Assembly (NCBI GenBank): GCA_002294045.1
Contig: DBEP01000009.1
Coordinates: 1 to 35,031 of the forward strand
DNA: 35,031 nt
Reading direction: 5' to 3'
From: Lachnoclostridium sp. UBA903
GTDB taxonomy: Bacteria > Bacillota > Clostridia > Lachnospirales > Lachnospiraceae
The notes beneath the pieces are model-generated. The model worked only from the letters and a program-made list of their open reading frames with translations, had not been told where the DNA came from and did not search any database. Position 1 is the first letter of the stretch, and the number at the start of each line of letters is the position of its first letter. This document shows, in pieces, positions 8,512 through 17,669 of this stretch. The translations under genes and the position numbers were made by a program.

Positions 8512-10253
8512 ATTACTTCCTCCTTAATAAAAAATGGAACAAAAGGTATATTAAGTTTAATTTGTGCACCGGCATCCGGCCGGTTCGAAAAATAAAAATT
8601 ACAATTTTCCTCGCCAAATATCAGGCAGGCTCTCTGCAATACATTACTGATTCCAATATGCTTTAACCTCGTATCCTTAACATATTGCCTGATATCCTGA
8701 ATCTGATTCAGTATATTCTCACTGAATCCGCAGCCGGTATCCCAGATAGTAATCACTAAATTGTCTCGTTCTTCTCTTTTCGTAACGGTAATGCTGATAT
8801 GAATCTCTATGGTTTTACCCATAACTACTTCATATTTTATTGTATTTTCAATAAAATTTTGTATCAGTAAAGGTATGACGGTTGCATTCATGGCTTCGGG
8901 TATGCAGTCCGTAAACAAAGCAATCCCGTTGGGATAACGAATCTTAGATAATTCAATATAATTTTTCACATGCATTAACTCCTGTTTCAGTGATACTGTT
9001 TCACCGGAAGAAAGGGTATAGCGTAAATGCTGGCTTAAATCTTTCAGCATAATTTTCATTAAATCCGGTTTGTTAATTTCAGCAAGCTGATAGGCCATGC
9101 TAAGACAATTAATTAAGAAATGAGGCGTAATCTGCAGCTTTAAATATTGGGTATGGATGTGCTGTCTTGATAGCTTCTCCTCATAAACATCAATCTTCAA
9201 GGCTTCTATTTCACGGACCATTTCATTAAATGCATTATAAACCTCACCAAATTCAGTACTAACCTTTTTGGTACTGACCACCGTATCCAAATTACCGTTT
9301 TTCAAGGAAGAAATTGCGGCATTTAATCTTGTTAAGGGTTTTATAACCAGATGGTTTATTATAATGGCAGCCAGTACCATTAAAGCCGATACTGCCAATA
9401 TTGCTGTAACAAGTAACGGTGTATACCGATTTGAATCCATAAAAAACTGGTCTTCCGGAATAAGAGTAATAATGTAAGCATCTGCAAAATCAACTTTACA
9501 GGATACGATAAGATTTTTAATATTTTCAATCTCTTCGTATTGATAATGTTTCTGATTTGTAATCTTTGGCACTTGTATTGATTTTACAGGCATATTATTA
9601 TCAAGTACACTGCCGCTGCCATCTGCAAAAAAAACGGACTCATTCATTTCCTTGCCCACCAATGGCTGCAAGGCGGCACTCGTACTGATCCAGGTTCCGA
9701 TATAGCAGCTGTGGATACGAATCACACGGAAAAGATAATAATTATCCGCTATTTTAAGAGGAATCCATTTGTTTTTATTATTTTTTTCCAGAAAAACGCC
9801 GTCCTGCAGCAGCGGAATAAGTGTATTTTTAAAATCCCTTGATTTATCGTAAGATACATTGGTATTAGTTTCAGTAAAATAGGTTCCTTCCTTTAACGTA
9901 TAAAGAAAGAAACCGTCCATATCATAGATAGGCAGGGCGGAGCGAAAACTCTTTTGTATATGGTACAAAGAAGAATACCATTGTGTTGAGGAAGTATAAT
10001 CGGAAGACAGAATACGAATATCCATATCATCATAAGCAAAATTTGTTAAATAGTTATCAACAATATCAAAACCGTCACTCAGCCTGTTTTGATACATAGT
10101 AATAGTTTCCTTCATGGTATCATAAATTTTGTTCTGGACATCTTTTTTTGCAATGACATTATTGATTGCAATCAGAGCGGTAAGAAGGACAAAAATTAAT
10201 AATACAAAAGCAACTAGTTTAAAACGTACGGAATTAATTTGAAAGTGTTTCAA
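8508..10253 (-). CDS. YesM-type sensor histidine kinase, cassette 1
   Basis: A 581-aa membrane sensor kinase. Helix 1 spans about residues 12-32, followed by a ~245-residue extracellular sensor (dCache-like by size), helix 2 (about 280-302), a HAMP linker (304-355), the phosphorylated H378 (QITPHFLINC) of the PF06580 kinase family, and a HATPase domain with N-box IENTIKY and G-box WDTGCGF. I place the start at TTG 10253: AGGAGG lies 7 nt upstream. The in-frame ATG at 10292 falls inside the predicted -10 box, so it cannot be in the transcript. It probably senses an extracellular glycoside, or the ligand-loaded binding lipoprotein, and phosphorylates the adjacent YesN regulator. Confidence 0.92.
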   Translation of the reverse strand: MKHFQINSVRFKLVAFVLLIFVLLTALIAINNVIAKKDVQNKIYDTMKETITMYQNRLSDGFDIVDNYLTNFAYDDMDIRILSSDYTSSTQWYSSLYHIQKSFRSALPIYDMDGFFLYTLKEGTYFTETNTNVSYDKSRDFKNTLIPLLQDGVFLEKNNKNKWIPLKIADNYYLFRVIRIHSCYIGTWISTSAALQPLVGKEMNESVFFADGSGSVLDNNMPVKSIQVPKITNQKHYQYEEIENIKNLIVSCKVDFADAYIITLIPEDQFFMDSNRYTPLLVTAILAVSALMVLAAIIINHLVIKPLTRLNAAISSLKNGNLDTVVSTKKVSTEFGEVYNAFNEMVREIEALKIDVYEEKLSRQHIHTQYLKLQITPHFLINCLSMAYQLAEINKPDLMKIMLKDLSQHLRYTLSSGETVSLKQELMHVKNYIELSKIRYPNGIALFTDCIPEAMNATVIPLLIQNFIENTIKYEVVMGKTIEIHISITVTKREERDNLVITIWDTGCGFSENILNQIQDIRQYVKDTRLKHIGISNVLQRACLIFGEENCNFYFSNRPDAGAQIKLNIPFVPFFIKEEVI

Positions 10254-10290
10254 GCGTAATCCTCCTGTATTATGAATTTTGTTTAAAATC

Positions 10291-10319
10291 ATAATAACAT
10301 AATAGAAATTTCAGTGCAA
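10291..10319 (-). promoter_or_regulatory. Promoter of cassette 1 kinase/regulator operon
   Basis: On the minus strand TTGCAC (10319-10314) is followed after 17 bp by TATTAT (10296-10291), preceded by TGT, which makes an extended -10. Transcription should begin near 10284. That leaves about 30 nt before the TTG start of the kinase gene and settles the choice of start. Confidence 0.6.
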
Positions 10320-10393
10320 TATTAATCAGATTACATCAAAGAATTATGATATATCTTCTCTTAATTGTGCAAATATACAACAGGATAGTTCTT

Positions 10394-10421
10394 TTGCTGT
10401 CATATACTTCTAAGTTATAAT
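10394..10421 (+). promoter_or_regulatory. Promoter of cassette 1 SBP/permease/hydrolase operon
   Basis: TTGCTG (10394-10399), a 16-bp spacer and a perfect TATAAT (10416-10421). The predicted start is near 10428, giving a 48-nt leader before the lipoprotein gene. It is divergent from the kinase promoter about 75 bp away, so the regulator can reach both from one site in between. I see no convincing direct repeat in the roughly 70 bp between them. Confidence 0.55.
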
Positions 10422-10475
10422 GAGCATGTCAAGCAATACAGGATAGCAAAAATATAAGAGAGAGAGGATTGTTAA

Positions 10476-12050
10476 ATGAAAAAAGTATTAGTGATGATTT
10501 TAGCTGTTATTTTTGTTTTTAATCTGGCAGCATGCAGCAATAAAAATAATTCCGATGCAGGCATTGAAAGTATGAAGGGAGAACAGAGTGCTGATGCAGG
10601 CAAAAACAGTGATTCCAAGGATGGTGCCGGGGCGGCGGATACCGGAGAGGTCACCCGTCTCGTTATGGCTTTCATGACCTGGACCGGGGCTCCTGCCGAT
10701 ACACAGAAAATCCAGGATGCAATCAATGAAATTACTATTCAGAAATACGGCATAGAAGTTGAACTGCAGATATCGGACAGCAGCGCCTATAAACAGAGTC
10801 TGACACTTGCTCTGTCAAGCGGTGAACAGCTGGATATAGTAAGCACTTTGATGGCGGGATACGGTTCTCTGGTACAGCAAGGTTATTTGATGGATTTGGA
10901 AGAAAATGATTTATTAAGTACTTATGGTTCCGGAATAATTGATGCCGTAGGCAGGGAGTATATCGATGCCTGCCGTATCAATGGAAAATTATATGGATTA
11001 CCCAACAATCGTGACGTAGCGCAAGGCCGCGGCTGCGCCGCAATTGCAACGGAATATCTGGAGGGTATTGGATATAAGGCAGATGACAGCACAGAAATTA
11101 TAAAGATAACACAAAATGAATTAAATGAAATTTACGCTGAATTACATGAAAAATATCCTGATTTGGAAGTATACAGACCTGTGGCTTTGTCCATGAGTCA
11201 GTTCTCTAATGTTGATTCCCTGGGTGGCTCCGTATTTGGTGTTTTACTGGATTACGGGAAAGAACTCAAGGTGGAAAATCTGTTTACAAGCGATTTTTAT
11301 AAAGATTATTGCAGCCGTATCTATGATTATAATCAAAAAGGGTATATTAGCCAGGATGCAGCAACGGATGCGACTGCAGTAACGGAGCTTGTAAAGGCAG
11401 GAACCCTTATGAGCTATACCACCGGCGGAAAACCCGGTATTAAGCAGCAGGAGACAAACCTTTGCGGACGTCCGATGACTATTTTCCAAACCTTAGATGA
11501 TTATGTCAGCTCTGCTTCCGTAGCAAGTTTTCCCTGGGCGGTTACTTATAACACCATAAGTGCTGAGGTTTCTATGCGTTTACTGAATGCTTTTTATACG
11601 GATGCGGACCTTGCCAATATTCTTGGCTGGGGTATTGAAGGAGTTCATTACAAAAAGCTGGATGACGGACGAATTACGTATGCAGAAGGAATGGATGCAT
11701 CAACCTCCGGCTGGAATCATTCAATGGGCTGGGAAATGCCGAATCAATTCATAACCTATGTCTGGGAAGGAAATGACCCTAATCTATGGGAAAATATTAA
11801 GAATTTTAATAACAACGCTCAGAAATCTGCCGCCAGCGGATTTACATTTGATACTTCCGATGTGGCTACGGAAATCACCAGCGTACAGAATGTATATGAT
11901 GAATACCAAAAGAGTATTGAATATGGTTTCGTAGATCCTGCCGCGGCAATTCCTGAGATGAATGATAAAATGTTTAAAGCCGGCCTTGACAAGATAATTG
12001 AAGAGAAACAAAACCAACTTGATAAATGGGCTTCATTCAATCAAAATTGA
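10476..12050 (+). CDS. Sugar-binding lipoprotein, LplA-like (DUF3502-type C-terminus), cassette 1
   Basis: A 524-aa extracellular lipoprotein that captures a carbohydrate for the CUT1-type permeases downstream. The signal peptide ends in the lipobox LAAC (C20), followed by a Ser/Asp/Gly-rich tether (about 21-58). The C-terminal 150 residues carry the pattern of LplA proteins: GIEGVHYK, a WEMPNQFITYVWEG segment, and a final helix with AGLDKIIEEKQNQLDKWA. It resembles the cassette 2 lipoprotein (19447-20988) throughout this part. It is first in its operon and is separated from the LplB gene by a GGGCTGTTGC hairpin at 12107-12170. That may let the binding protein be made in excess over the membrane subunits. 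The ligand is not identifiable from sequence alone. Confidence 0.9.
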   Translation: MKKVLVMILAVIFVFNLAACSNKNNSDAGIESMKGEQSADAGKNSDSKDGAGAADTGEVTRLVMAFMTWTGAPADTQKIQDAINEITIQKYGIEVELQISDSSAYKQSLTLALSSGEQLDIVSTLMAGYGSLVQQGYLMDLEENDLLSTYGSGIIDAVGREYIDACRINGKLYGLPNNRDVAQGRGCAAIATEYLEGIGYKADDSTEIIKITQNELNEIYAELHEKYPDLEVYRPVALSMSQFSNVDSLGGSVFGVLLDYGKELKVENLFTSDFYKDYCSRIYDYNQKGYISQDAATDATAVTELVKAGTLMSYTTGGKPGIKQQETNLCGRPMTIFQTLDDYVSSASVASFPWAVTYNTISAEVSMRLLNAFYTDADLANILGWGIEGVHYKKLDDGRITYAEGMDASTSGWNHSMGWEMPNQFITYVWEGNDPNLWENIKNFNNNAQKSAASGFTFDTSDVATEITSVQNVYDEYQKSIEYGFVDPAAAIPEMNDKMFKAGLDKIIEEKQNQLDKWASFNQN

Positions 12051-12106
12051 GAGTAAGTTTTGTATATTTACGGTATCCTAATACATTTAATTTATAAATG
12101 ATAAAT

Positions 12107-12170
12107 AGGGCTGTTGCTATTAATGATATTGTTTATGTAATGAAATACAAAATCAGCAACAGCCCCTTTT
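12107..12170 (+). terminator. GGGCTGTTGC hairpin after SBP gene (copy 1), attenuator-like
   Basis: GGGCTGTTGCT (12108-12118) pairs perfectly with AGCAACAGCCC (12155-12165), followed by CTTTT. The loop is 36 nt and AT-rich. It sits between the binding-protein and LplB genes. It probably acts as a partial terminator or RNA-stabilising hairpin. Related hairpins follow the other two LplA/YtcQ-like genes in the window. Confidence 0.65.
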
Positions 12171-12201
12171 ACGGAAAAAATAAATCTTAGGAGATGATAC
12201 A

Positions 12202-13155
12202 TTGACAGTGCAGAAGAGAAGCTCGGTTAAAGAAGTGAAAAAATCAAAAAAGGCAGTAAAATTTAAGCGGTTTATACCAATTTATATTATGATGTTGCCC
12301 GGTCTGTTATACCTTTTTATCAATAACTATATGCCGCTTCCGGGTTTGGTAATCGCATTCAAGAAATATAATGCAAGAATGGGTATATTTAAGAGTGAAT
12401 GGATTGGTTTTAAAAATTTTGAATATCTTTTTAAAACAAGCGACGCATGGGTTATAACCAGAAATACAATATTATATAATCTGGCATTTATTATAGTAAA
12501 TACGGTTATGGCTATTTTTGTAGCGGTTATATTAAGTGAGCTTTCAGGAAGGCGGAAAAAAATTTACCAAAGTGCTATACTTTTACCGAATCTGATTTCT
12601 TCGGTTATTATCGGATACCTTGTATTTGCTTTTTTTAGCGTTGAGAACGGCTTTGTAAATAATACAATACTTCCGTTTTTGGGAAAAGAATCAGTTTCAT
12701 GGTATAATCAGCCCCAATACTGGCCTTTTATATTAATATTTGTTAACGCATGGAAAAGTGTAGGTTACAATTGTATTGTATATCTGGCCACCTTAATGGG
12801 ATTTGACCGGGCATATTATGAGTCTTCATTAGTGGATGGGGCAACAAGGTGGAAGCAGTTCAAATATATTACGTTACCCCTGCTAAAACCTACTATTATC
12901 ATGCTTACCCTCATGGCTCTGGGGAGAATGTTTTATTCTGATTTCGGACTTTTTTATCAGGTGCCTATGAATCAGGGCGCACTCTATTCTACAACAAATA
13001 CGATTGATACCTATGTATATCGGGGATTGTTGCAGCTTGGCAATATATCCATGTCTGCTGCTGCCGGTTTATATCAGTCTGTCGTGGGGTTCATTTTAGT
13101 ACTCAGTGTAAATCTGCTTGTACGTAAAATTGATAAAGACAGCGCATTGATTTAA
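12202..13155 (+). CDS. CUT1 sugar ABC permease, LplB-like, cassette 1
   Basis: A 317-aa membrane permease with six predicted helices, the first at MMLPGLLYLFINNYMPLPG. The ATPase-docking loop reads YESSLVDGATRWKQFKYITL, followed by PLLKPTII. The start is TTG at 12202, eight bases after AGGAG. The N-terminus is basic (KEVKKSKKAVKFKR). It is strongly similar to the cassette 2 protein at 21101-22048, with shared stretches such as FYSDFGLFYQVPM and TNTIDTYVYR, so the two are paralogues. It pairs with the LplC-like permease that follows 13 bp later. The cassette has no ATPase gene. Confidence 0.93.
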   Translation: MTVQKRSSVKEVKKSKKAVKFKRFIPIYIMMLPGLLYLFINNYMPLPGLVIAFKKYNARMGIFKSEWIGFKNFEYLFKTSDAWVITRNTILYNLAFIIVNTVMAIFVAVILSELSGRRKKIYQSAILLPNLISSVIIGYLVFAFFSVENGFVNNTILPFLGKESVSWYNQPQYWPFILIFVNAWKSVGYNCIVYLATLMGFDRAYYESSLVDGATRWKQFKYITLPLLKPTIIMLTLMALGRMFYSDFGLFYQVPMNQGALYSTTNTIDTYVYRGLLQLGNISMSAAAGLYQSVVGFILVLSVNLLVRKIDKDSALI

Positions 13156-13168
13156 GGAGGGGATAAGC

Positions 13169-14068
13169 ATGTATACAAGAGAAGCTAAGATTTATAACAT
13201 ATTTGGTCATATTATAATGACAGTTTTATCATTAATTGCCATTATCCCAATTATACTTATGATTGTGTCCTCTTTGACGGATAATATATCACTTTTACAG
13301 AACGGATATTCTTTTATCCCGGAAAAATGGAGCATATTTGCATATGAATGGATATTCCAATCAAACAGGGGAACCGTTTTACGAGCGTATGGGATGTCCT
13401 TTTTGTTAACCTCTACGGGAGTTATGGTGAGTTTAATCATTACTACCTTACTGGCATACGGTCTGTCAAAAAAGGATTTACCGCTTCGGGGTGTTTTCAC
13501 CTTCCTTGTTTTCTTCACAATGCTTTTTAACGGAGGACTTGTATCCACTTATATTAATTATACCACTGTTTTTCATGTGAAGGATACCTTTGCAGGCCTT
13601 CTTGTGCCCGGATTATTAATGAATGCATTTAATGTATTGTTAATGAAAAGTTATTTCGTATCAAGTATTCCAGGGGAGATACTGGAGGCGGCTAACATGG
13701 ACGGAGCGGGAGAGTTCAAAATAATGTATTCCGTCGCCCTTCCAATGTCTAAGCCTATCATCGCAACCATAGGTATGTTTGTGGGGATTGCCTACTGGAA
13801 TGATTGGAACAATGGTTTTATTTATATAGTAAAGAATACGGAGCTGTTTAGTATTCAGAATCTTTTGAACCGTTTAATGCAGAATATACAGGCTTTAACA
13901 CAAAATGCTTCAAATCTGTCCAATGCAAATGAAGGTCTGGCGCAGATACCCACAGCTACCGTGAGGATGGCAATGGCCACCCTGGGTATACTTCCGATTG
14001 TCTTAGTTTATCCGTTCATACAGAAATATTTTGTAAAGGGAATTACTCTTGGCGGAGTGAAAGGCTGA
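13169..14068 (+). CDS. CUT1 sugar ABC permease, LplC-like, cassette 1
   Basis: A 299-aa membrane permease, second half of the importer channel. The EAA loop is seen at LEAANMDGAGEFKIMYSVAL with PMSKPII following, and the typical C-terminal end is PFIQKYFVKGITLGGVKG. A strong AAGGAGGGG site precedes the ATG. It is paralogous to 22066-22953 in cassette 2. Its C-terminus also matches the relic peptide encoded at 29775-29897, which helped identify that fragment as permease debris. Confidence 0.93.
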   Translation: MYTREAKIYNIFGHIIMTVLSLIAIIPIILMIVSSLTDNISLLQNGYSFIPEKWSIFAYEWIFQSNRGTVLRAYGMSFLLTSTGVMVSLIITTLLAYGLSKKDLPLRGVFTFLVFFTMLFNGGLVSTYINYTTVFHVKDTFAGLLVPGLLMNAFNVLLMKSYFVSSIPGEILEAANMDGAGEFKIMYSVALPMSKPIIATIGMFVGIAYWNDWNNGFIYIVKNTELFSIQNLLNRLMQNIQALTQNASNLSNANEGLAQIPTATVRMAMATLGILPIVLVYPFIQKYFVKGITLGGVKG

Positions 14069-14113
14069 AGAAAAGTGCGGTATCTATTTAGAAAAATAGG
14101 AGGAGGTAAAATA

Positions 14114-15730
14114 ATGAAGGTAGAGCAATGGGTTAGCGCAGAGATGGCAATCCGGGATTATAATAACAAACAAACAGCCGAGTGTACGATTTCTGCTTCG
14201 TTTACCGGCCCCAATGGTGAAATAATCATCCGCAATGCTTTTTGGGATAGTAACGATATCTACAAAATTCGTTATACTTTAACTGCGGCAGGGAAATGGA
14301 AGTATACAATAAATGGAATATCTTCGGGCATAAGGGAAGGGACTATATTATGTGTACCATATACCGGAGACTTGCCGATTTATAAACATGGATTTTTAAA
14401 AGCAGGCCCAAGGGGAAAATATCTTTGCCACGCAGATAGCACACCATTCTTTTGGCTGGGCGATACACACTGGACATTTGCCGTCGGGGAACATATTCAT
14501 GACAGTAATGATTACCGTTTTACGAGCCAGTTTAAAGCAATTGTTGACAAACGGGTAAAGCAAAAATTTAATGTTTATCAATGTAATTTTCACTGTGAAG
14601 CAAATCCAATCCAGCCCTCAATTTCATACTTTCAGAAAAAGAACAATGAATGGGTTCCAAATTTTGAGTTTTTCCGAAATGACTTGGATTTGAAAATTGC
14701 TTATTTGGCAGAAAAAGGTTTCTGTATTGCCGCCGGTTTTAGCTGGTTCCATTCGGCTTTTTCACCGGATGCAGAAGGCTATTATAAAATGGCTGTTAAA
14801 TATCTTATTGCACGGTATGGAAGTTATCCTATGATATGGACCTTGGCCGGTGAAGTTGGAGGTTATAATGAAGCGCTTCGCGAACAAAGTATCGGCTATT
14901 GGAGGAAAATTGCACTTGAGATAGAAAAAACGGATAGCTATCATCATTTGCAGACGGCACACTACACGAATGAAAGGCCATTTCCTTCTTATTATCAGAA
15001 TGAAGATTGGTTTGATTTTACGATGAATCAGGCCGGTCATGGAGATTATCCTATTGATTGCCGTCCGTACCGCAGGCACCATAATAAGTTTCCCTCAAAA
15101 CCATTCATAGAATCCGAGTCTATGTATGAGAATATATTGACATTGGAACCGATAGGCCGCCGCAATGCAACTTCTGCCATGCTCAGAAGGGTGGCATATC
15201 TTGCAATTCAAAACGGCGCCTGCGGATATACCTACGGAGCACAGGGTATATGGCATATTCAATGGGATAAGGCAAAGGAGAATGAAAAAATGTCTTGTTT
15301 CGGAAGTTTTCCGCCCTGGTATGAAGCGATTGATTATCCGGGTGCTGAACAAATGACCATAATGCGTAATTTTTATGAGGATATTTTATGGTATACCCTG
15401 TCTCCACTGGAGCCAGGCTGTTTTGCGAATAATACAAAGGAAGAAATAGTAGTTACCTTTAGTGCAGATGATTTACAGGCTTTGTTTATGCCATCCGTAC
15501 TGGCAAATGCTGATCTGAGCACCATTGCTGCATATTATTCGGAATCAAACCGGTATCAGGTGGGATTCCGAACGTTACCGCATAATTTGTACAGTGCATA
15601 TTGGTTTTATCCTGAAAAAGGGGAGTATGCCCTTATTGATAACTACATTAGCCCTGTTAACGGAACATGGTTCGCGCCAATGAAAACTGCGGACACCGAC
15701 GCAATTTTATTGCTGCAGGCAAAGCGGTGA
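14114..15730 (+). CDS. Cytoplasmic glycoside hydrolase, DUF5060-DUF4038 / GH140-like
   Basis: A 538-aa enzyme with no signal peptide, so it should act on imported material. Three parts are apparent: an N-terminal beta domain of DUF5060 type (about 1-85), a TIM-barrel DUF4038 domain (about 90-430) opening with the family motif WLGDTHW (114-120), and a C-terminal beta domain like PF12904 (about 430-538). Likely catalytic carboxylates are E247 (WTLAGEVGG) and E333 or E335 (PFIESESMYE), by position on strands 4 and 7. Known GH140 members are apiosidases acting on rhamnogalacturonan II, but DUF4038 proteins are diverse and the specificity here is inference. I chose ATG 14114 because AGGAGG lies at 14101-14106; an in-frame upstream GTG at 14075 has no such site. 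Last gene of the operon, followed by a terminator. Confidence 0.85.
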   Translation: MKVEQWVSAEMAIRDYNNKQTAECTISASFTGPNGEIIIRNAFWDSNDIYKIRYTLTAAGKWKYTINGISSGIREGTILCVPYTGDLPIYKHGFLKAGPRGKYLCHADSTPFFWLGDTHWTFAVGEHIHDSNDYRFTSQFKAIVDKRVKQKFNVYQCNFHCEANPIQPSISYFQKKNNEWVPNFEFFRNDLDLKIAYLAEKGFCIAAGFSWFHSAFSPDAEGYYKMAVKYLIARYGSYPMIWTLAGEVGGYNEALREQSIGYWRKIALEIEKTDSYHHLQTAHYTNERPFPSYYQNEDWFDFTMNQAGHGDYPIDCRPYRRHHNKFPSKPFIESESMYENILTLEPIGRRNATSAMLRRVAYLAIQNGACGYTYGAQGIWHIQWDKAKENEKMSCFGSFPPWYEAIDYPGAEQMTIMRNFYEDILWYTLSPLEPGCFANNTKEEIVVTFSADDLQALFMPSVLANADLSTIAAYYSESNRYQVGFRTLPHNLYSAYWFYPEKGEYALIDNYISPVNGTWFAPMKTADTDAILLLQAKR

Positions 15731-15761
15731 CCAGGACATATACTTATTCCGGAGAAGCCAC

Positions 15762-15792
15762 AAAGCCGCTCTCTATATTGGAGCGGCTTTTT
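15762..15792 (+). terminator. Intrinsic terminator of cassette 1 operon
   Basis: AAAGCCGCTC (15762-15771) pairs with GAGCGGCTTT (15781-15790) around a 9-nt loop and runs directly into a T tract. It lies 31 bp after the hydrolase stop codon. Confidence 0.9.
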
Positions 15793-15829
15793 ATAATGGT
15801 GCTTTACAGGACGCCGGCTGTAAATAACG

Positions 15830-15858
15830 TTAACAAAGCTTTCTCACAGTGAAATTAT
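15830..15858 (+). promoter_or_regulatory. Possible promoter of cassette 2 kinase/regulator operon
   Basis: TTAACA (15830-15835), 17-bp spacer, AATTAT (15853-15858). The -10 is weak (4 of 6) and the leader would be about 80 nt. Nothing better was seen in the 213-bp gap, which otherwise holds only the upstream terminator. Confidence 0.35.
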
Positions 15859-15943
15859 ATGGAAGTAAAGTGAATAGTGTGATAAAATACATGCAGTACT
15901 AAATTTTTACATGTGATTTAGGGGAAGGTATATAACTGATAGT

Positions 15944-17656
15944 ATGAAGAAGTTATATTTTAAGAAAAAAAAGACAAAAGAATATGCTGTGAAGAATCGT
16001 GTACTGATGATATTAATGGGAAGCCTGGTTCCGTTGGTTCTGTTTTTAATATTCTTTAACTGGTTTGTGCTGCAGGAGATGAATAATAAAATTGCCGAAT
16101 CCAGCAGAAATGCTTTGTATATCCAATGCCGGAATCTGGAGAAAAATATGACAAGTATTGAGAATGCGATGGTCAATATTACATCTGAACAACCGGCATT
16201 TCAAAGCTTAGCTTATGGTCCGTCAGGTGAATATGATAATTATATAAATGTGTACGAAACCTGTCAGGATGTTAATGAGATGATGTATCCGTATAGTGAC
16301 TGGTGGGGAAGTGCGGTAATTTCCATTCCGAAAGGAATCAGCAGAATTATCTATAATAAAGAATACAATGCGAATGTATCTGAATCTATGATTTTATCCG
16401 TAATACAGGAAATGGCAGAAAGCGATACCCTGCCAAAAGGCAGGGTATGGTATCCGGTTAAAGTAGAAGACGAGTCATACCTGATTAAAGCAATGGGGTA
16501 TCATGAAACGTTTATTGTTGGTATTATTGATTTGAACAATGTCATCCTGATGCAGAATAATGACAAAGCAAATGAGGCAGCTACCATTTTTTATGATGAG
16601 AATCAGGTATATACGAATACGGAGTTTATAGATTTAGACAGCCTTCAATCAAAAGCAGGCTACAGTTTTGTCAGATTTAATAATAAACCTTATATGTTAA
16701 TCGGCTCCCAATTGGAGAAAAGCAAGATAAGAGTAGCCTATGTAACTCCTAAAGTAACCATACTAAAAGATTTGAGTAAAGGTCATATATTATTATTAGT
16801 TATATCAATCAGTATGGTTTTGGTAATCCCCATCAGTTACAGATTGATGAAACGATTATTCTTTGGTCCGTTAGACCGTCTTGTTAATAGAATGGATCAG
16901 ATTCGGGACGGAGATACAATAATCAGGAGCGAAACGGAATTTCAGGAGAAAGAATTCCGTAAAGTGTATGGGGCTATGCATGATATGGTTAATGAAATCA
17001 GCCGGCTGAAAATAGAATCCTATGAAAAAGAGCTTCAAATTAATAAAACACAGCTGGATTATTATCAGCTTCAAATCCGGCCCCATTTTTATTTAAATTG
17101 TCTGAAACATATATACGGGATGATGGAAGTCGGGAAATATCAGGATGTCCAAAGAAAGATAATTCTATTATCCAAACATTTGAGATACATGCTGGGTGAA
17201 GTGCGGGGATTGGTGCAAATAAGGGAGGAACTGCAGTATATCTGCAATTATATTGAATTGCAGCAGATTGGAATTGAAAAACCGCCCAAATGTGAAATCA
17301 GCTGCAGTGAACAATTGAAAGAATTTATGATTCCTGCAGTTTCCCTGCTGTCATTTGTTGAAAATTCGGTTAAACACAGCAGTCTTATTAATAATACATT
17401 AAGAATAAAGGTTATGATTGAAACATTAAAGACGGATGAAGAAAGTTTGATTCATATGAGTGTTACCGACAACGGTAAGGGATATGACGAGGCAATCCTG
17501 CGGCAACTCAATTTCCATGATAGGAAAATCGGAGAAAATAAACATTTAGGTATTAATAATGTAATACAGCGATTTAAGCTGCAATACGGAGAAAGGGTAG
17601 TATTTGCTTTCAGTAATTATGAAGGTGCTGATACGGAGATCTTTATTAAGATATAA
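15944..17656 (+). CDS. YesM-type sensor histidine kinase, cassette 2
   Basis: A 570-aa membrane sensor kinase. A basic N-terminus precedes helix 1 (about 21-43), then a ~235-residue extracellular sensor, helix 2 (about 281-299), a HAMP linker (300-355), phosphorylated H381 (QIRPHFYLNC), and a HATPase domain with N-box VENSVKH and G-box VTDNGKGYD. It is the counterpart of the cassette 1 kinase but its sensor region is clearly different, implying a different ligand. The ribosome site (GGGGAAGG, 15921-15928) is rather far from the ATG, so the exact start is less certain. It is followed 13 bp later by its regulator. Confidence 0.92.
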   Translation: MKKLYFKKKKTKEYAVKNRVLMILMGSLVPLVLFLIFFNWFVLQEMNNKIAESSRNALYIQCRNLEKNMTSIENAMVNITSEQPAFQSLAYGPSGEYDNYINVYETCQDVNEMMYPYSDWWGSAVISIPKGISRIIYNKEYNANVSESMILSVIQEMAESDTLPKGRVWYPVKVEDESYLIKAMGYHETFIVGIIDLNNVILMQNNDKANEAATIFYDENQVYTNTEFIDLDSLQSKAGYSFVRFNNKPYMLIGSQLEKSKIRVAYVTPKVTILKDLSKGHILLLVISISMVLVIPISYRLMKRLFFGPLDRLVNRMDQIRDGDTIIRSETEFQEKEFRKVYGAMHDMVNEISRLKIESYEKELQINKTQLDYYQLQIRPHFYLNCLKHIYGMMEVGKYQDVQRKIILLSKHLRYMLGEVRGLVQIREELQYICNYIELQQIGIEKPPKCEISCSEQLKEFMIPAVSLLSFVENSVKHSSLINNTLRIKVMIETLKTDEESLIHMSVTDNGKGYDEAILRQLNFHDRKIGENKHLGINNVIQRFKLQYGERVVFAFSNYEGADTEIFIKI

Positions 17657-17669
17657 AAGGGGTGTTAGC

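Noticed and set aside
10254..10292. ATG start for the cassette 1 kinase at 10292
   Set aside because: This codon overlaps the predicted -10 box, and AGGAGG lies before the TTG at 10253.
10314..10372. GTGCAA repeats in the cassette 1 divergent promoter as regulator sites
   Set aside because: Two 6-mers 53 bp apart, one being the kinase -35 itself; too short and too far apart to support.
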